Assembly: GCA_963712055.1 (NCBI GenBank) | Contig: CAVQGN010000004.1 | Coordinates: 186,001-250,000 of the forward strand | Source: JAHBVL01 sp963712055 | Lineage (GTDB): Bacteria > Chloroflexota > Chloroflexia > Thermomicrobiales > UBA6265 | DNA: 64,000 nt | Direction of reading: 5' to 3' | Shown: piece after piece, positions 51,175 to 58,729 of the stretch | Layout of the letters: every line of letters begins with the position of its first letter | Position numbering within the stretch: the stretch's first letter is position 1 | Translations under genes and position numbers: made by a program | The notes under the pieces: model-generated | Databases searched by the model: none | Seen by the model: the letters and a program-made list of their open reading frames with translations, nothing else | What the model was told of the DNA's origin: nothing

Positions 51175-52197
51175 TCACTCCGTAACCGTCACTCGGACCG
51201 TCTGAATCGCGTTCATCAAATAGCCTTTCTGATTCCACCGAGCGTGTTTCGGTTGGCGCAATCCCCGTTCATCGGTTGCTCGCGATTGCAGGTCGTGCGT
51301 GCCTGCGGTCGCATCCCACGCGAACGACCAGGCGAACCATGAACGCGGTCCTGCCGAAGCGGTGATCTCAGCTTCGGACCAAGAAGCGCCACCGTCGACC
51401 GAAACCTCGACCCCTTCGATCCCACCATGTCCCGACCAGGCGTAACCAGTGATCGCCAGGCTTCCCGGCTTCAGTGGTTGGCCAGCCGCTGGCCTGGCGA
51501 TGAGCGATTTGACCGGCATTTCCCGAATCGCATCGACCGGGGTGCCATCTTCATCGAAAAGCAGATAGAGTTCGCCTTGATACTTGCCGACAAATGGTTT
51601 GCGCGCCAGTTCCAGCCGGGTGAGCCACTTCGTCGATGCAATGCCAGACCATCCCGGGACAAAGAGGCGAACCGGACCACCATGCGCCGCTGGCAGCGGT
51701 TCGCCGTTCATCTCGAAAACGAGAACCGTGTCCGGCGCCATTGCGATCGCTAGCGGCAAACCACGTTGCATATCTGCCAGATCAGCACCCTGGCTGACGA
51801 CCTCGCGCGCGGCCGAGGTCGGCTCGACAATGGCCAGCACGCTAGCGAGTGAAACGCCGCTCCAGACAGCGTTGCCAACCGCATCGTCTTCCCAGGGTGT
51901 TCCTTCCGTTTCCGGGCTATAGCGGGAACGACTGTTGCCGGTGCATTCGAGAAAGGCAGTGTAGGAGTGGCGTGGCAGATTCAGCAGATCGCCGAACGTC
52001 AGCACCGTCGGATTGGCGACCTCGCCGGAAATGGTCAGTAGCCACTCATCACGACTGATCACCGGCGTGTCACCGTTGCTGCGTACGAAAAAGCGATCGT
52101 TGGGAACGATCAGGTCGTCCGCCAGCGCAAGTGGCATCCCGAGATTGGTCGAGCCATAGGGGATGAGACGCGGATCTTTGTTCGATGGCGTAGTCAT
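51175..52197 (-). CDS. Sulfite oxidase-family molybdopterin oxidoreductase
   Basis: Molybdenum enzyme of 340 residues with the oxidoreductase molybdopterin-binding domain of the sulfite oxidase/YedY family. The molybdenum-ligating Cys lies in TAFLECTGNSRSRY at about residues 80-93. HGGPVRLFVPGWSGIASTKW at about 170-189 is the conserved pterin-binding block. A C-terminal dimerisation domain (immunoglobulin-like, GIEGVEVSVDGGASWSEAEI) completes it. There is no Tat or Sec signal, no haem domain, so electrons must go to a separate partner. It overlaps prmC by four bases (ATGA). Molybdenum-cofactor genes occur 5 kb away. Confidence 0.9.
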   Translation of the reverse strand: MTTPSNKDPRLIPYGSTNLGMPLALADDLIVPNDRFFVRSNGDTPVISRDEWLLTISGEVANPTVLTFGDLLNLPRHSYTAFLECTGNSRSRYSPETEGTPWEDDAVGNAVWSGVSLASVLAIVEPTSAAREVVSQGADLADMQRGLPLAIAMAPDTVLVFEMNGEPLPAAHGGPVRLFVPGWSGIASTKWLTRLELARKPFVGKYQGELYLLFDEDGTPVDAIREMPVKSLIARPAAGQPLKPGSLAITGYAWSGHGGIEGVEVSVDGGASWSEAEITASAGPRSWFAWSFAWDATAGTHDLQSRATDERGLRQPKHARWNQKGYLMNAIQTVRVTVTE

Positions 52198-53108
52198 TCG
52201 GTTGATTTCCCTGCTGGCATCGTTGCGACAGGCTCCATAGGCAATTCAACCAGAAGAAAGCGATCGATGTCGGCCAGATCGCGTTCGATTCGAGTCCTCG
52301 CCGAAGGAAAGTATGACGTTGCAAGTTCTGCAGCCCCATGAATGTTGCCCGGATCGAGTTCCAGCGCGATCAATCCACCCGGCCGAATCCGATTCGTCGC
52401 CTGGTCGAGGAGTTGATTCACCAGATCCAACCCGTCCTCACCAGAAACCAGTGCCCCACATGGTTCGACCGCGAGTTCCCAGTTGCCGGTGACCTGGTCA
52501 GGGCGGAGATAGGGGAGGTTGGCAACAATAACGTCGACCGGCCGACCGAGCCAGGTCAGCAGATCGCCGAGCACCAGATCGATCGCAAGATGGGGGTGCT
52601 CATCACGATTTTTCGCGGCATACGCCAGTGCTACCGACGAAACATCGCTGGCAACCACGCGTGGATCGAGATCAGCGAGCGTTTCAGCGAGTGACAGCGC
52701 AATAGCGCCACTTCCCGTTCCGACGTCGATGATTTCTGGGGAGACTGGCCAGCTCTTTTGCTGGATCCAGGCGGTCACCAGTTCGACGAGCGTTTCGGTT
52801 TCAGGCCGAGGAACCAGCACGCCTGGCCCAACCTGGAGATCGAAGTCCCTGAAACCTCTCCGACCGGTAAGGTAGGCGATCGGCCAACCCTGGCATCGGC
52901 GTTCGACAAGCGTTTCGATTGCGTTCAGCGCCGTGGAATCAACCGGCTTATCGTCATGCACCAGGAGATCAGTTCGAGATCGCTGGAGCACCGCCCCGAC
53001 GATGATTTCAGCATCGAGTCTCGGCGTGGTCGATGGAGTCTCGCGCAAACGAGCGGTTGTTTCCGCCAGCGTCCTTCGAATCGTCAGTCCGCTCGGGTTG
53101 CTCTCCAT
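52194..53108 (-). CDS. prmC: Release-factor glutamine methyltransferase
   Basis: HemK/PrmC of 304 residues, methylating the Gln of the GGQ motif in release factors. N-terminal helical domain to about residue 95, then VLVPRPETETLVELVTAW (the PRPETE block) and motif I EIIDVGTGSGAIALSLAE. The catalytic NPPY motif reads ANLPYL at about residues 199-204, with Leu in place of the first Pro. The gene follows prfA by 24 nt, the usual arrangement with its substrate, and overlaps the molybdoenzyme start. Confidence 0.93.
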   Translation of the reverse strand: MESNPSGLTIRRTLAETTARLRETPSTTPRLDAEIIVGAVLQRSRTDLLVHDDKPVDSTALNAIETLVERRCQGWPIAYLTGRRGFRDFDLQVGPGVLVPRPETETLVELVTAWIQQKSWPVSPEIIDVGTGSGAIALSLAETLADLDPRVVASDVSSVALAYAAKNRDEHPHLAIDLVLGDLLTWLGRPVDVIVANLPYLRPDQVTGNWELAVEPCGALVSGEDGLDLVNQLLDQATNRIRPGGLIALELDPGNIHGAAELATSYFPSARTRIERDLADIDRFLLVELPMEPVATMPAGKSTE

Positions 53109-53132
53109 CCGCGCCTACCTGTGTTCGCGATG

Positions 53133-54227
53133 TCAGGAGACGGACGCATCCTCGAGACCGGCTTCAGCGAGACGATCGGCTTCGTCGGCGGCGCGGAGTT
53201 CTTGGAGAAGCGAATCGATCTGCCCGTCCAGTACTCCCGGAATGTTCGAAAGGTTGATCTTGATTCGATGATCAGAAACACGGTCCTGCGGGAAGTTGTA
53301 GGTGCGGATTTTCTCGCTTCGGGCCGCTGATCCGATCTGGGAGCGTCGCTCATCGCCACGTTCGGAAGCAAGCCGTTCGAGTTCGATGTCGTACAAGCGA
53401 GAGCGGAGAATCGTCATCGCTTTGTTCTTGTTCTTCAACTGGCTCTTTTCGTCCTGGCACGTGACGACCAGACCAGTCGGTAGATGCGTCAGGCGGACGG
53501 CGGAGTCGGTCGTGTTGACGCTCTGGCCGCCGTGACCGGTCGAGCGGTAAACGTCGACGCGAATCTCGTTGTCGGCAATCGCGATATCAACCTCTTCCGC
53601 TTCTGGAAGGACGGCCACACTGGCCGTCGACGTGTGAATTCGACCCTGACTCTCGGTTGCCGGAACCCGTTGGACGCGGTGAACGCCGCTTTCATAGCGG
53701 AGAAAACTGTAGGCGCCTTTGCCATTGACCTCGAAGATAACTTCACGGTACCCACCGCCATCGGTAGCGGTGGCGGAAAGAACTTCGGTTTTCCAGCGAT
53801 GGCGTTCCGCGAACCGACTGTACATCCGAAAAAGATCAGCCGCGAACAACGCGGCTTCGTCGCCACCCGTCCCCGCCCGGATCTCGACGATCACGTTTTT
53901 CTGATCATTCGGATCCTTGGGCACGAGGAGCGCTTTTACGCCGGCAATCAACGCATCACGTTGTTCGAGCAGCGAACGACGCTCATCATCCGCCATCGCC
54001 GCAACCTCTGGATCTGGATCACTCGCCATCTCCTCGGCATCGGCGAGCGCCGATTCGATCTGCTTGTATTCCGTATAGGCGTCCATGATCGGCGCGATTT
54101 CCGCGCGTTCACGACCGATTTCCTGCAAGCGTTGCGGATCGGTGGAGATTTCAGGGTCGGCCAGCAAGCGATCGAGTTCGCTATAGCGGCGATCGACGTC
54201 TTGCAAGGTATCGAGGAGTTTGGACAT
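53133..54227 (-). CDS. prfA: Peptide chain release factor 1
   Basis: RF1 of 364 residues, reading UAA and UAG. The codon-recognition tripeptide PAT lies in VQRVPATESQGRIHTSTAS, distinguishing it from RF2. The GGQ catalytic motif is in YRSTGHGGQSVNTTDSAVR. The conserved DEKSQLKNKNKA and KIRTYNFPQDRVSDHRI blocks are present. Normal length. First of an operon prfA-prmC-molybdoenzyme-PPOX. Confidence 0.97.
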   Translation of the reverse strand: MSKLLDTLQDVDRRYSELDRLLADPEISTDPQRLQEIGRERAEIAPIMDAYTEYKQIESALADAEEMASDPDPEVAAMADDERRSLLEQRDALIAGVKALLVPKDPNDQKNVIVEIRAGTGGDEAALFAADLFRMYSRFAERHRWKTEVLSATATDGGGYREVIFEVNGKGAYSFLRYESGVHRVQRVPATESQGRIHTSTASVAVLPEAEEVDIAIADNEIRVDVYRSTGHGGQSVNTTDSAVRLTHLPTGLVVTCQDEKSQLKNKNKAMTILRSRLYDIELERLASERGDERRSQIGSAARSEKIRTYNFPQDRVSDHRIKINLSNIPGVLDGQIDSLLQELRAADEADRLAEAGLEDASVS

Positions 54228-54358
54228 AGGTCGTTGTGATAACCGTCATTCGCGCACGTGCTCAGGTCAGTCTGGCAGGAGGAGGAGCACGCAACTCATT
54301 CCTGCTATCGATCGGACGACAAGTTTAGCCGATGGTCAGGCGACACCCGGGGTTGCCA

Positions 54359-55006
54359 TCAACCGAGAGGGTACCGTCCAAGCGTTTCATAACGCGGCCC
54401 CTGCTTTTCGAGATAGCTCTGGATCAGATCGTAATCCGTCACTGCGAATTCAGATTGCAGTCGGTCAACTCGTTCGAGAAGGTCCTCGTCCCGCAAAGTC
54501 CGCTCGAGTCCTATCGCGAAATCCCCCGGCACGCTGTCACGCACACGGCCGAGCGTGATATGGGGAACTGGACGTTTCATGTCGACATCGAGCCCGAGAG
54601 CCTGCAGCCGTTTGCCGACGTCGCGATGGAGATTGGCGAAGGCGTCTGTCTGGCCATTGATTCCGAGCCAGAGAACCCGTGGTTTAGCCAGTGACGGGAA
54701 AACACCGAGACCGGCTGTGCCAAGCCTGAATTGCTCGATTGGGGACCGTGGTGTCTGCAATCCCATCTTGACCAGTGCGCTCTGTTCAGGGGGGATCGGT
54801 CCGAGGAAATGCAGCGTCAGGTGGGCCGCGTCAGGCTTGACGAAGCGGATATGCTCGCCAAACGGCGCGAGCACTTCGATGAGCTCGGCCACCGCGGCCT
54901 GGACTTCGGCTGAAACCGATACCGCCACAAAGAGCCGCTGACTGTCCTCGACGGGATTCGCGGCGGCGGGTCGCTCTTTTTTGTGTTTGGTCTTCTTGGT
55001 TTTCAT
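54359..55006 (-). CDS. thpR: RNA 2',3'-cyclic phosphodiesterase (LigT/ThpR)
   Basis: Two-histidine phosphoesterase of 215 residues. The two HxT motifs are in DAAHLTLHFLGPI (about residues 60-72) and RPVPHITLGRVRD (about 149-161), about 88 residues apart as in LigT. The first ~20 residues are Lys/Arg-rich and low in complexity (TKKTKHKKERPA), possibly an RNA-binding tail. ATG 55006 is used. It is transcribed divergently from pheA (81-nt gap) and likely processes or opens 2',3'-cyclic phosphates on RNA. Confidence 0.92.
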   Translation of the reverse strand: MKTKKTKHKKERPAAANPVEDSQRLFVAVSVSAEVQAAVAELIEVLAPFGEHIRFVKPDAAHLTLHFLGPIPPEQSALVKMGLQTPRSPIEQFRLGTAGLGVFPSLAKPRVLWLGINGQTDAFANLHRDVGKRLQALGLDVDMKRPVPHITLGRVRDSVPGDFAIGLERTLRDEDLLERVDRLQSEFAVTDYDLIQSYLEKQGPRYETLGRYPLG

Positions 55007-55087
55007 CGCTCCAGTATAGGAGCAAGGCCCGGTGTTACCGACTCGAGGTTCATGCTACGGTTCACTGCGAAACGAGGAGGCAGGTCA

Positions 55088-55963
55088 ATGGCGACGGCTT
55101 TTCTGGGACCACGAGGAACATTCAGCGAGGATGCCGCGATTCGCTATGCGGGGCGAGATGCGGACTTGCTCGCGTTTGGCTCGATCCCAGCATTGACGGC
55201 TGCGGTCGAAACTGGTCTCGCGGACGCGGCAGTGATGCCGATCGAAAACTCGATCGAGGGTTCGGTGAGCGCCACTCTCGATCTGCTCATCCACGAAACA
55301 CCGCTCAAGATTTGCGCCGAGGTCGTGGTACCAGTCCGGCATTTTCTGGTTACGGCGCCGGGTGGAACACTGTCCGATATCTCGATAGTGACCTCGCATC
55401 CCCAAGCGCTTGGACAATGCCGGCGTTTTTTAGAGCGTTGCTTGCCTGAAGCCGAGCAAATCGCGGCTCTCAGTACTGCCGGCGCGGTCGCCGAGGTGGC
55501 AGAGTCGGGCGATACGAGTCGGGCTGCTATCGGCACCGCGCGAGCGGCGGAACTCTATGGCGGTGAGATCCTTGCCCGCGACATCCAGGACATGCGCTCG
55601 AATGTCACCCGTTTCGTGGTGCTTGCAGATGAAGACGCCGCGCCAACCGGTGCTGACCGAACCTCCATCGGTTTCACGGTTCAGGCTGATCTTCCCGGCG
55701 CGCTCTATCAGGCTATGACGCCCTTCGCGAAGAGATCGATCCAGTTGACCAAGATCGAAAGCCGACCAACAAAGGCCTGGTTGGGGGAATATGTCTTTCT
55801 GATCGACTTCGAGGGACATCGTCTCGATCCGCAGATCGTCGACGTGCTTGAAGGGTTGCGGTTGGTCAGCAATGTCGTCAAGATATTCGGTTCCTACCCC
55901 CGCTTTCCGATGTCGGAACTCAAAGCGATGACCGAACCGCAACCATCGCAGGCGCTCCTGTGA
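55088..55963 (+). CDS. pheA: Prephenate dehydratase
   Basis: Stand-alone prephenate dehydratase of 291 residues, converting prephenate to phenylpyruvate. It begins MATAFLGPRGTFSEDAA. The catalytic domain has MPIENSIEGSVSATLDLL, VTSHPQALGQCRRFL and the TRF motif in SNVTRFVVL with the catalytic Thr. The C-terminal ACT domain has LTKIESRPTKAWLGEYVF, which binds phenylalanine for feedback control. ATG 55088 follows a GAGGAGGCAGG tract. It lies 13 nt before an MqnA-like gene. Confidence 0.96.
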   Translation: MATAFLGPRGTFSEDAAIRYAGRDADLLAFGSIPALTAAVETGLADAAVMPIENSIEGSVSATLDLLIHETPLKICAEVVVPVRHFLVTAPGGTLSDISIVTSHPQALGQCRRFLERCLPEAEQIAALSTAGAVAEVAESGDTSRAAIGTARAAELYGGEILARDIQDMRSNVTRFVVLADEDAAPTGADRTSIGFTVQADLPGALYQAMTPFAKRSIQLTKIESRPTKAWLGEYVFLIDFEGHRLDPQIVDVLEGLRLVSNVVKIFGSYPRFPMSELKAMTEPQPSQALL

Positions 55964-55976
55964 TCAGGAAAGAAGA

Positions 55977-56765
55977 ATGACCTTCTGGATCGAGGAGGCG
56001 CTGCCGACGGCGTTCATCACTGCGCCGATCAAAACCGACCCATCGGCCTTTGACGATGAAATTCAGGTTGTTTCGGGTCTGACGGCCGATAATATCGGGC
56101 CCGATGACTTCGCGTTGCTACCATCGGCGGAGTTGTCGTTGCTGACCGCTACCCATGTCGGCCACAACCGGTTTGGTCTCGTTTCAGACAAGACTGGGTG
56201 TGCGGCGTTGCTGACACCCGTGCGACCAGACGGCATCGAGGAAACGCCGGTCACCATGGTCGAGGTCTCAGGCACGACTGAACTGCTGGCGCGGGCGCTT
56301 CTCTGGCCCTATTTTGGGATTAAATCGACCGCCTGGACCGAAGAACCGTCAGCCGGCGCGCAAGTCACGGTCATCGAGGACACGCTCGCGCTGACCGAAC
56401 CGGAAAGCGGTGTCCTTAGCGATCTCGTCACCGCCTGGTATGTGCTGAACGAAATGCCGGTGGTGACCTATGTGCTGGCCGTTCCTCAGACCGCCACGAA
56501 AGAGCGGACGCTCCTGGTTGAAAGAACTTGCTGGATGGCGCTCGAAGTCGGATTGGGAAACGCTCGCGAGATTCGTCGTGAGATCAGGGAGGGATCCGAC
56601 GTCGACCCGCAACGTCTGGTCGATTTCTTTCTCAATCAACGCTATGAACTGCAGGAAAGCGATCAGGACGCACTGCGCGCCCTGATCTATCGCGGTTCGG
56701 GTGGTTCGCGGTTTGCGAAAGGGTTCCCGGTTCGGTTCCTACCGAGTGAATCCCCGGTCGACTAA
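55977..56765 (+). CDS. MqnA/MqnD-like (VitK2_biosynth fold) protein
   Basis: Protein of 262 residues resembling the periplasmic-binding-protein-like menaquinone family PF02621 (chorismate dehydratase MqnA). Matching stretches are DDFALLPSAELSLL (family DVALIPSVEY), VSGTTELLARALL (family SSRTSVALLR), LVTAWYVLNEMPVVTYVLAV (family DLGEEWKELTGLPFVFAVW) and DFFLNQRYELQESDQDAL (family YLRENIxYxLG). The N-terminal YLNxxPL-like part is poorly conserved, so this may be a diverged member. It follows pheA at 13 nt. As MqnA consumes chorismate, this fits a branch of chorismate use. The alternative is a substrate-binding protein of unknown ligand. The stop overlaps the cysK stop by four bases. Confidence 0.6.
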   Translation: MTFWIEEALPTAFITAPIKTDPSAFDDEIQVVSGLTADNIGPDDFALLPSAELSLLTATHVGHNRFGLVSDKTGCAALLTPVRPDGIEETPVTMVEVSGTTELLARALLWPYFGIKSTAWTEEPSAGAQVTVIEDTLALTEPESGVLSDLVTAWYVLNEMPVVTYVLAVPQTATKERTLLVERTCWMALEVGLGNAREIRREIREGSDVDPQRLVDFFLNQRYELQESDQDALRALIYRGSGGSRFAKGFPVRFLPSESPVD

Positions 56766-57766
56766 ACCGTCATCGCTGCGGCAGTTTCCCGGAGCTCGGA
56801 AAAGAGCAACGTGCTGAGATAGCGCTCGCCGGTGTCCGGCAGAACGACCACGACCGTCTTGCCTCGATTTTCTTCGCGGTTGGCGACTTCGCGAGCAGCA
56901 AACGCGGCTGCGCCGCAGGAAATGCCCTTCAGCAAGCCTTCCTTGCGCATCATCTCGCGAGCGGCGCCCATCGCTTCTTCGCTCGAAACATGGAAGATCT
57001 CATCGATCACCTCGCGGTCGAGCACGTCGGGCACGAAATTGGCGCCTATCCCCTGGATCTTGTGCGAGCCAGCATCACCTCCGGAAAGGATTGGCGATTC
57101 GGTCGGTTCCACCGCGACGATCTTGATCTCCGGATTGAGGGCTTTCAAGGCCTGACCAACACCAGTAATCGTGCCGCCAGTGCCGACACCAGCAACCACG
57201 ATATCGACCTCGCCAGCCGTGTCTTGCCAGATTTCGACAGCCGTGGTTTCGCGGTGGATCTTCGGATTGGCCGGATTGGCGAATTGCATCGGCATCCAGG
57301 AGTTCGGGGTCGACTTGATCAGTTCTTGAGCCTTATTGACTGCTCCCTGCATTCCTTCGGCCGCCGGCGTCAGTACCAGTTCCGCGCCATAGCCGAGAAA
57401 GAGAATCCGGCGTTCGAGACTCATGCTCTCCGGCATGGTCAGGATCAGGTGATAGCCGCGTGCTGCCGATACCCAGGCGAGGGCGATCCCGGTGTTTCCG
57501 CTCGTTGGTTCGATAATCGTTGTTTTTCCCGGTTCGATGAGACCTTCGGCTTCGGCGGCATCGATCATGGACACGCCAATCCGGTCTTTGACCGAGAAAC
57601 CGGGTGAATACGACTCGAGCTTGCCTATCAACGTCGCCGCCGCGTTCGGAGCAAAGCGAGAGAGCTTGACGAGGGGTGTGTTCCCAATGAGTTCGGTGGC
57701 GTCTTCAGCCACCAGCGGGCGGGTGTGGCGAACGAGATCGGCTGGATTCTTGATTGTGGCGGTCAT
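56762..57766 (-). CDS. cysK: Cysteine synthase A
   Basis: PLP-dependent O-acetylserine sulfhydrylase of 334 residues. The PLP Lys is in ESYSPGFSVKDRIGVSMI, at about residue 60. The Asn-loop is EPTSGNTGIALAWVSA, the phosphate loop GVGTGGTITGVG, and the C-terminal LPDTGERYLST block is typical of CysK. The N-terminal region is about 20 residues longer than most CysK. ATG 57766 with AAAGGA seven bases upstream is preferred to a TTG two codons earlier. A possible TTGACT promoter lies around 57840. It is convergent with the MqnA-like gene. Confidence 0.95.
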   Translation of the reverse strand: MTATIKNPADLVRHTRPLVAEDATELIGNTPLVKLSRFAPNAAATLIGKLESYSPGFSVKDRIGVSMIDAAEAEGLIEPGKTTIIEPTSGNTGIALAWVSAARGYHLILTMPESMSLERRILFLGYGAELVLTPAAEGMQGAVNKAQELIKSTPNSWMPMQFANPANPKIHRETTAVEIWQDTAGEVDIVVAGVGTGGTITGVGQALKALNPEIKIVAVEPTESPILSGGDAGSHKIQGIGANFVPDVLDREVIDEIFHVSSEEAMGAAREMMRKEGLLKGISCGAAAFAAREVANREENRGKTVVVVLPDTGERYLSTLLFSELRETAAAMTV

Positions 57767-57909
57767 CTGCAAGTCCTTTCAGGGCTGACATCATCGAACA
57801 GGTGCTAATCCTGATATCTCGATCCAGTATACAGAAAGAGTCAAGCGTCTGGAGCGGTCAAAGCGAGACTGGATACACGGCAGCCTTGCACATGCCATCC
57901 GGCCACCGA

Positions 57910-58395
57910 TCAGGCAGTCGATCCGGGGTTGGCCTCTTCATGCAACGCTTCCTGGTACTCGGCTTCGCTCCCAACCCAGACCGAACCGTCCTTGTAATGC
58001 TCGTGTTTCCAGATCGGCACGATTTCCTTGATTCGCTCGATCGCATGCCGACTCGCGTCAAACGCGGCAGCCCGGTGGGGTGAGGACACGGCAATGATCA
58101 CACTCGCATCACCGGGAAAGAGATGCCCCGTCCGGTGGACGATGGCGATTCGTTCGATCTCCCAGGATTCGTGCATTTCCGTTCCGATTCGTCTGAGCAT
58201 CTTTTCCGCGGCAGAGTCGTAGGCCTCGTATTCGAGACTGACAACGCTCCGACCACGGGCGTGGTCACGCACCGTTCCCACGAACGATATAACGGCTCCG
58301 GACGACGGCGAACAGACCAGTTGTTCGATCGCGAGGCGATCAATCACCTGATCGGTAATCGCAAAATGATCAGATGGATACAGCGGATTCGCCAC
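57910..58395 (-). CDS. moaE: Molybdopterin synthase catalytic subunit
   Basis: MoaE of up to 161 residues, the large subunit that with MoaD thiocarboxylate converts cPMP to molybdopterin. The family has AVISFVGTVRDHARGRSVVSLEYEAY (split here as GTVRDHARGRSV and SLEYEAY), IAIVHRTGHLFPGDASVII, and a conserved VPIWKHEHYKDGSVWV with catalytic Lys residues. The start is uncertain. GTG 58395 overlaps moaD by 26 bases and has no clear ribosome site. A downstream GTG (58350, QVIDRL) is the alternative. Confidence 0.92.
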   Translation of the reverse strand: MANPLYPSDHFAITDQVIDRLAIEQLVCSPSSGAVISFVGTVRDHARGRSVVSLEYEAYDSAAEKMLRRIGTEMHESWEIERIAIVHRTGHLFPGDASVIIAVSSPHRAAAFDASRHAIERIKEIVPIWKHEHYKDGSVWVGSEAEYQEALHEEANPGSTA

Positions 58396-58633
58396 CGCTG
58401 ACCGGAGGGATCAATGCGAGTTCGTCTCCCTCTTCGAGAACGTGTGCCTGTTCGACGTACTCCTGGTTGACCATTGGCATGGCGATCGGGAGAAGTCGTT
58501 CCATCCGCGGAAATCTGGTCGCGATGTCCGCGAGAACAGCGCCAACGTTAGTTCCCGCCGGGATCTCGATGGTTTCCGACGAGGTACCCGTGATCTCCCG
58601 GGTGGCGGCAAAATAGCGAAGGTGAATCTTCAT
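58370..58633 (-). CDS. moaD: Molybdopterin synthase sulfur carrier subunit with C-terminal tail
   Basis: MoaD ubiquitin-fold protein of 87 residues, KIHLRYFAATREITG...IPAGTNVGAVLADI...VNQEYVEQAHVLEEGDELAL...IPPVSGG. The glycine pair that is normally the C-terminus is followed by ESAVSI. The last 26 bases overlap the presumed moaE start, and the GG codons coincide with that GTG. ATG 58633 starts MKIHLRYF; no strong ribosome site is visible. It is 96 bp from the moeA gene end. Confidence 0.88.
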   Translation of the reverse strand: MKIHLRYFAATREITGTSSETIEIPAGTNVGAVLADIATRFPRMERLLPIAMPMVNQEYVEQAHVLEEGDELALIPPVSGGESAVSI

Positions 58634-58729
58634 CGTAATGGCTCAACTTGGTTCGGATGGAACGCGAGTCGACGGGCGCAGCCGCCTCCGGGCCATAGTA
58701 CATGAGCCGCTCAGCTGCGCATGGAGCGA

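Noticed and set aside
57780..57860. A riboswitch or T-box upstream of cysK
   Set aside because: The stretch is short (about 140 bases to moaE) and contains TTGACT and TATACT too close together for one promoter; no conserved T-box or SAM-box element is visible.
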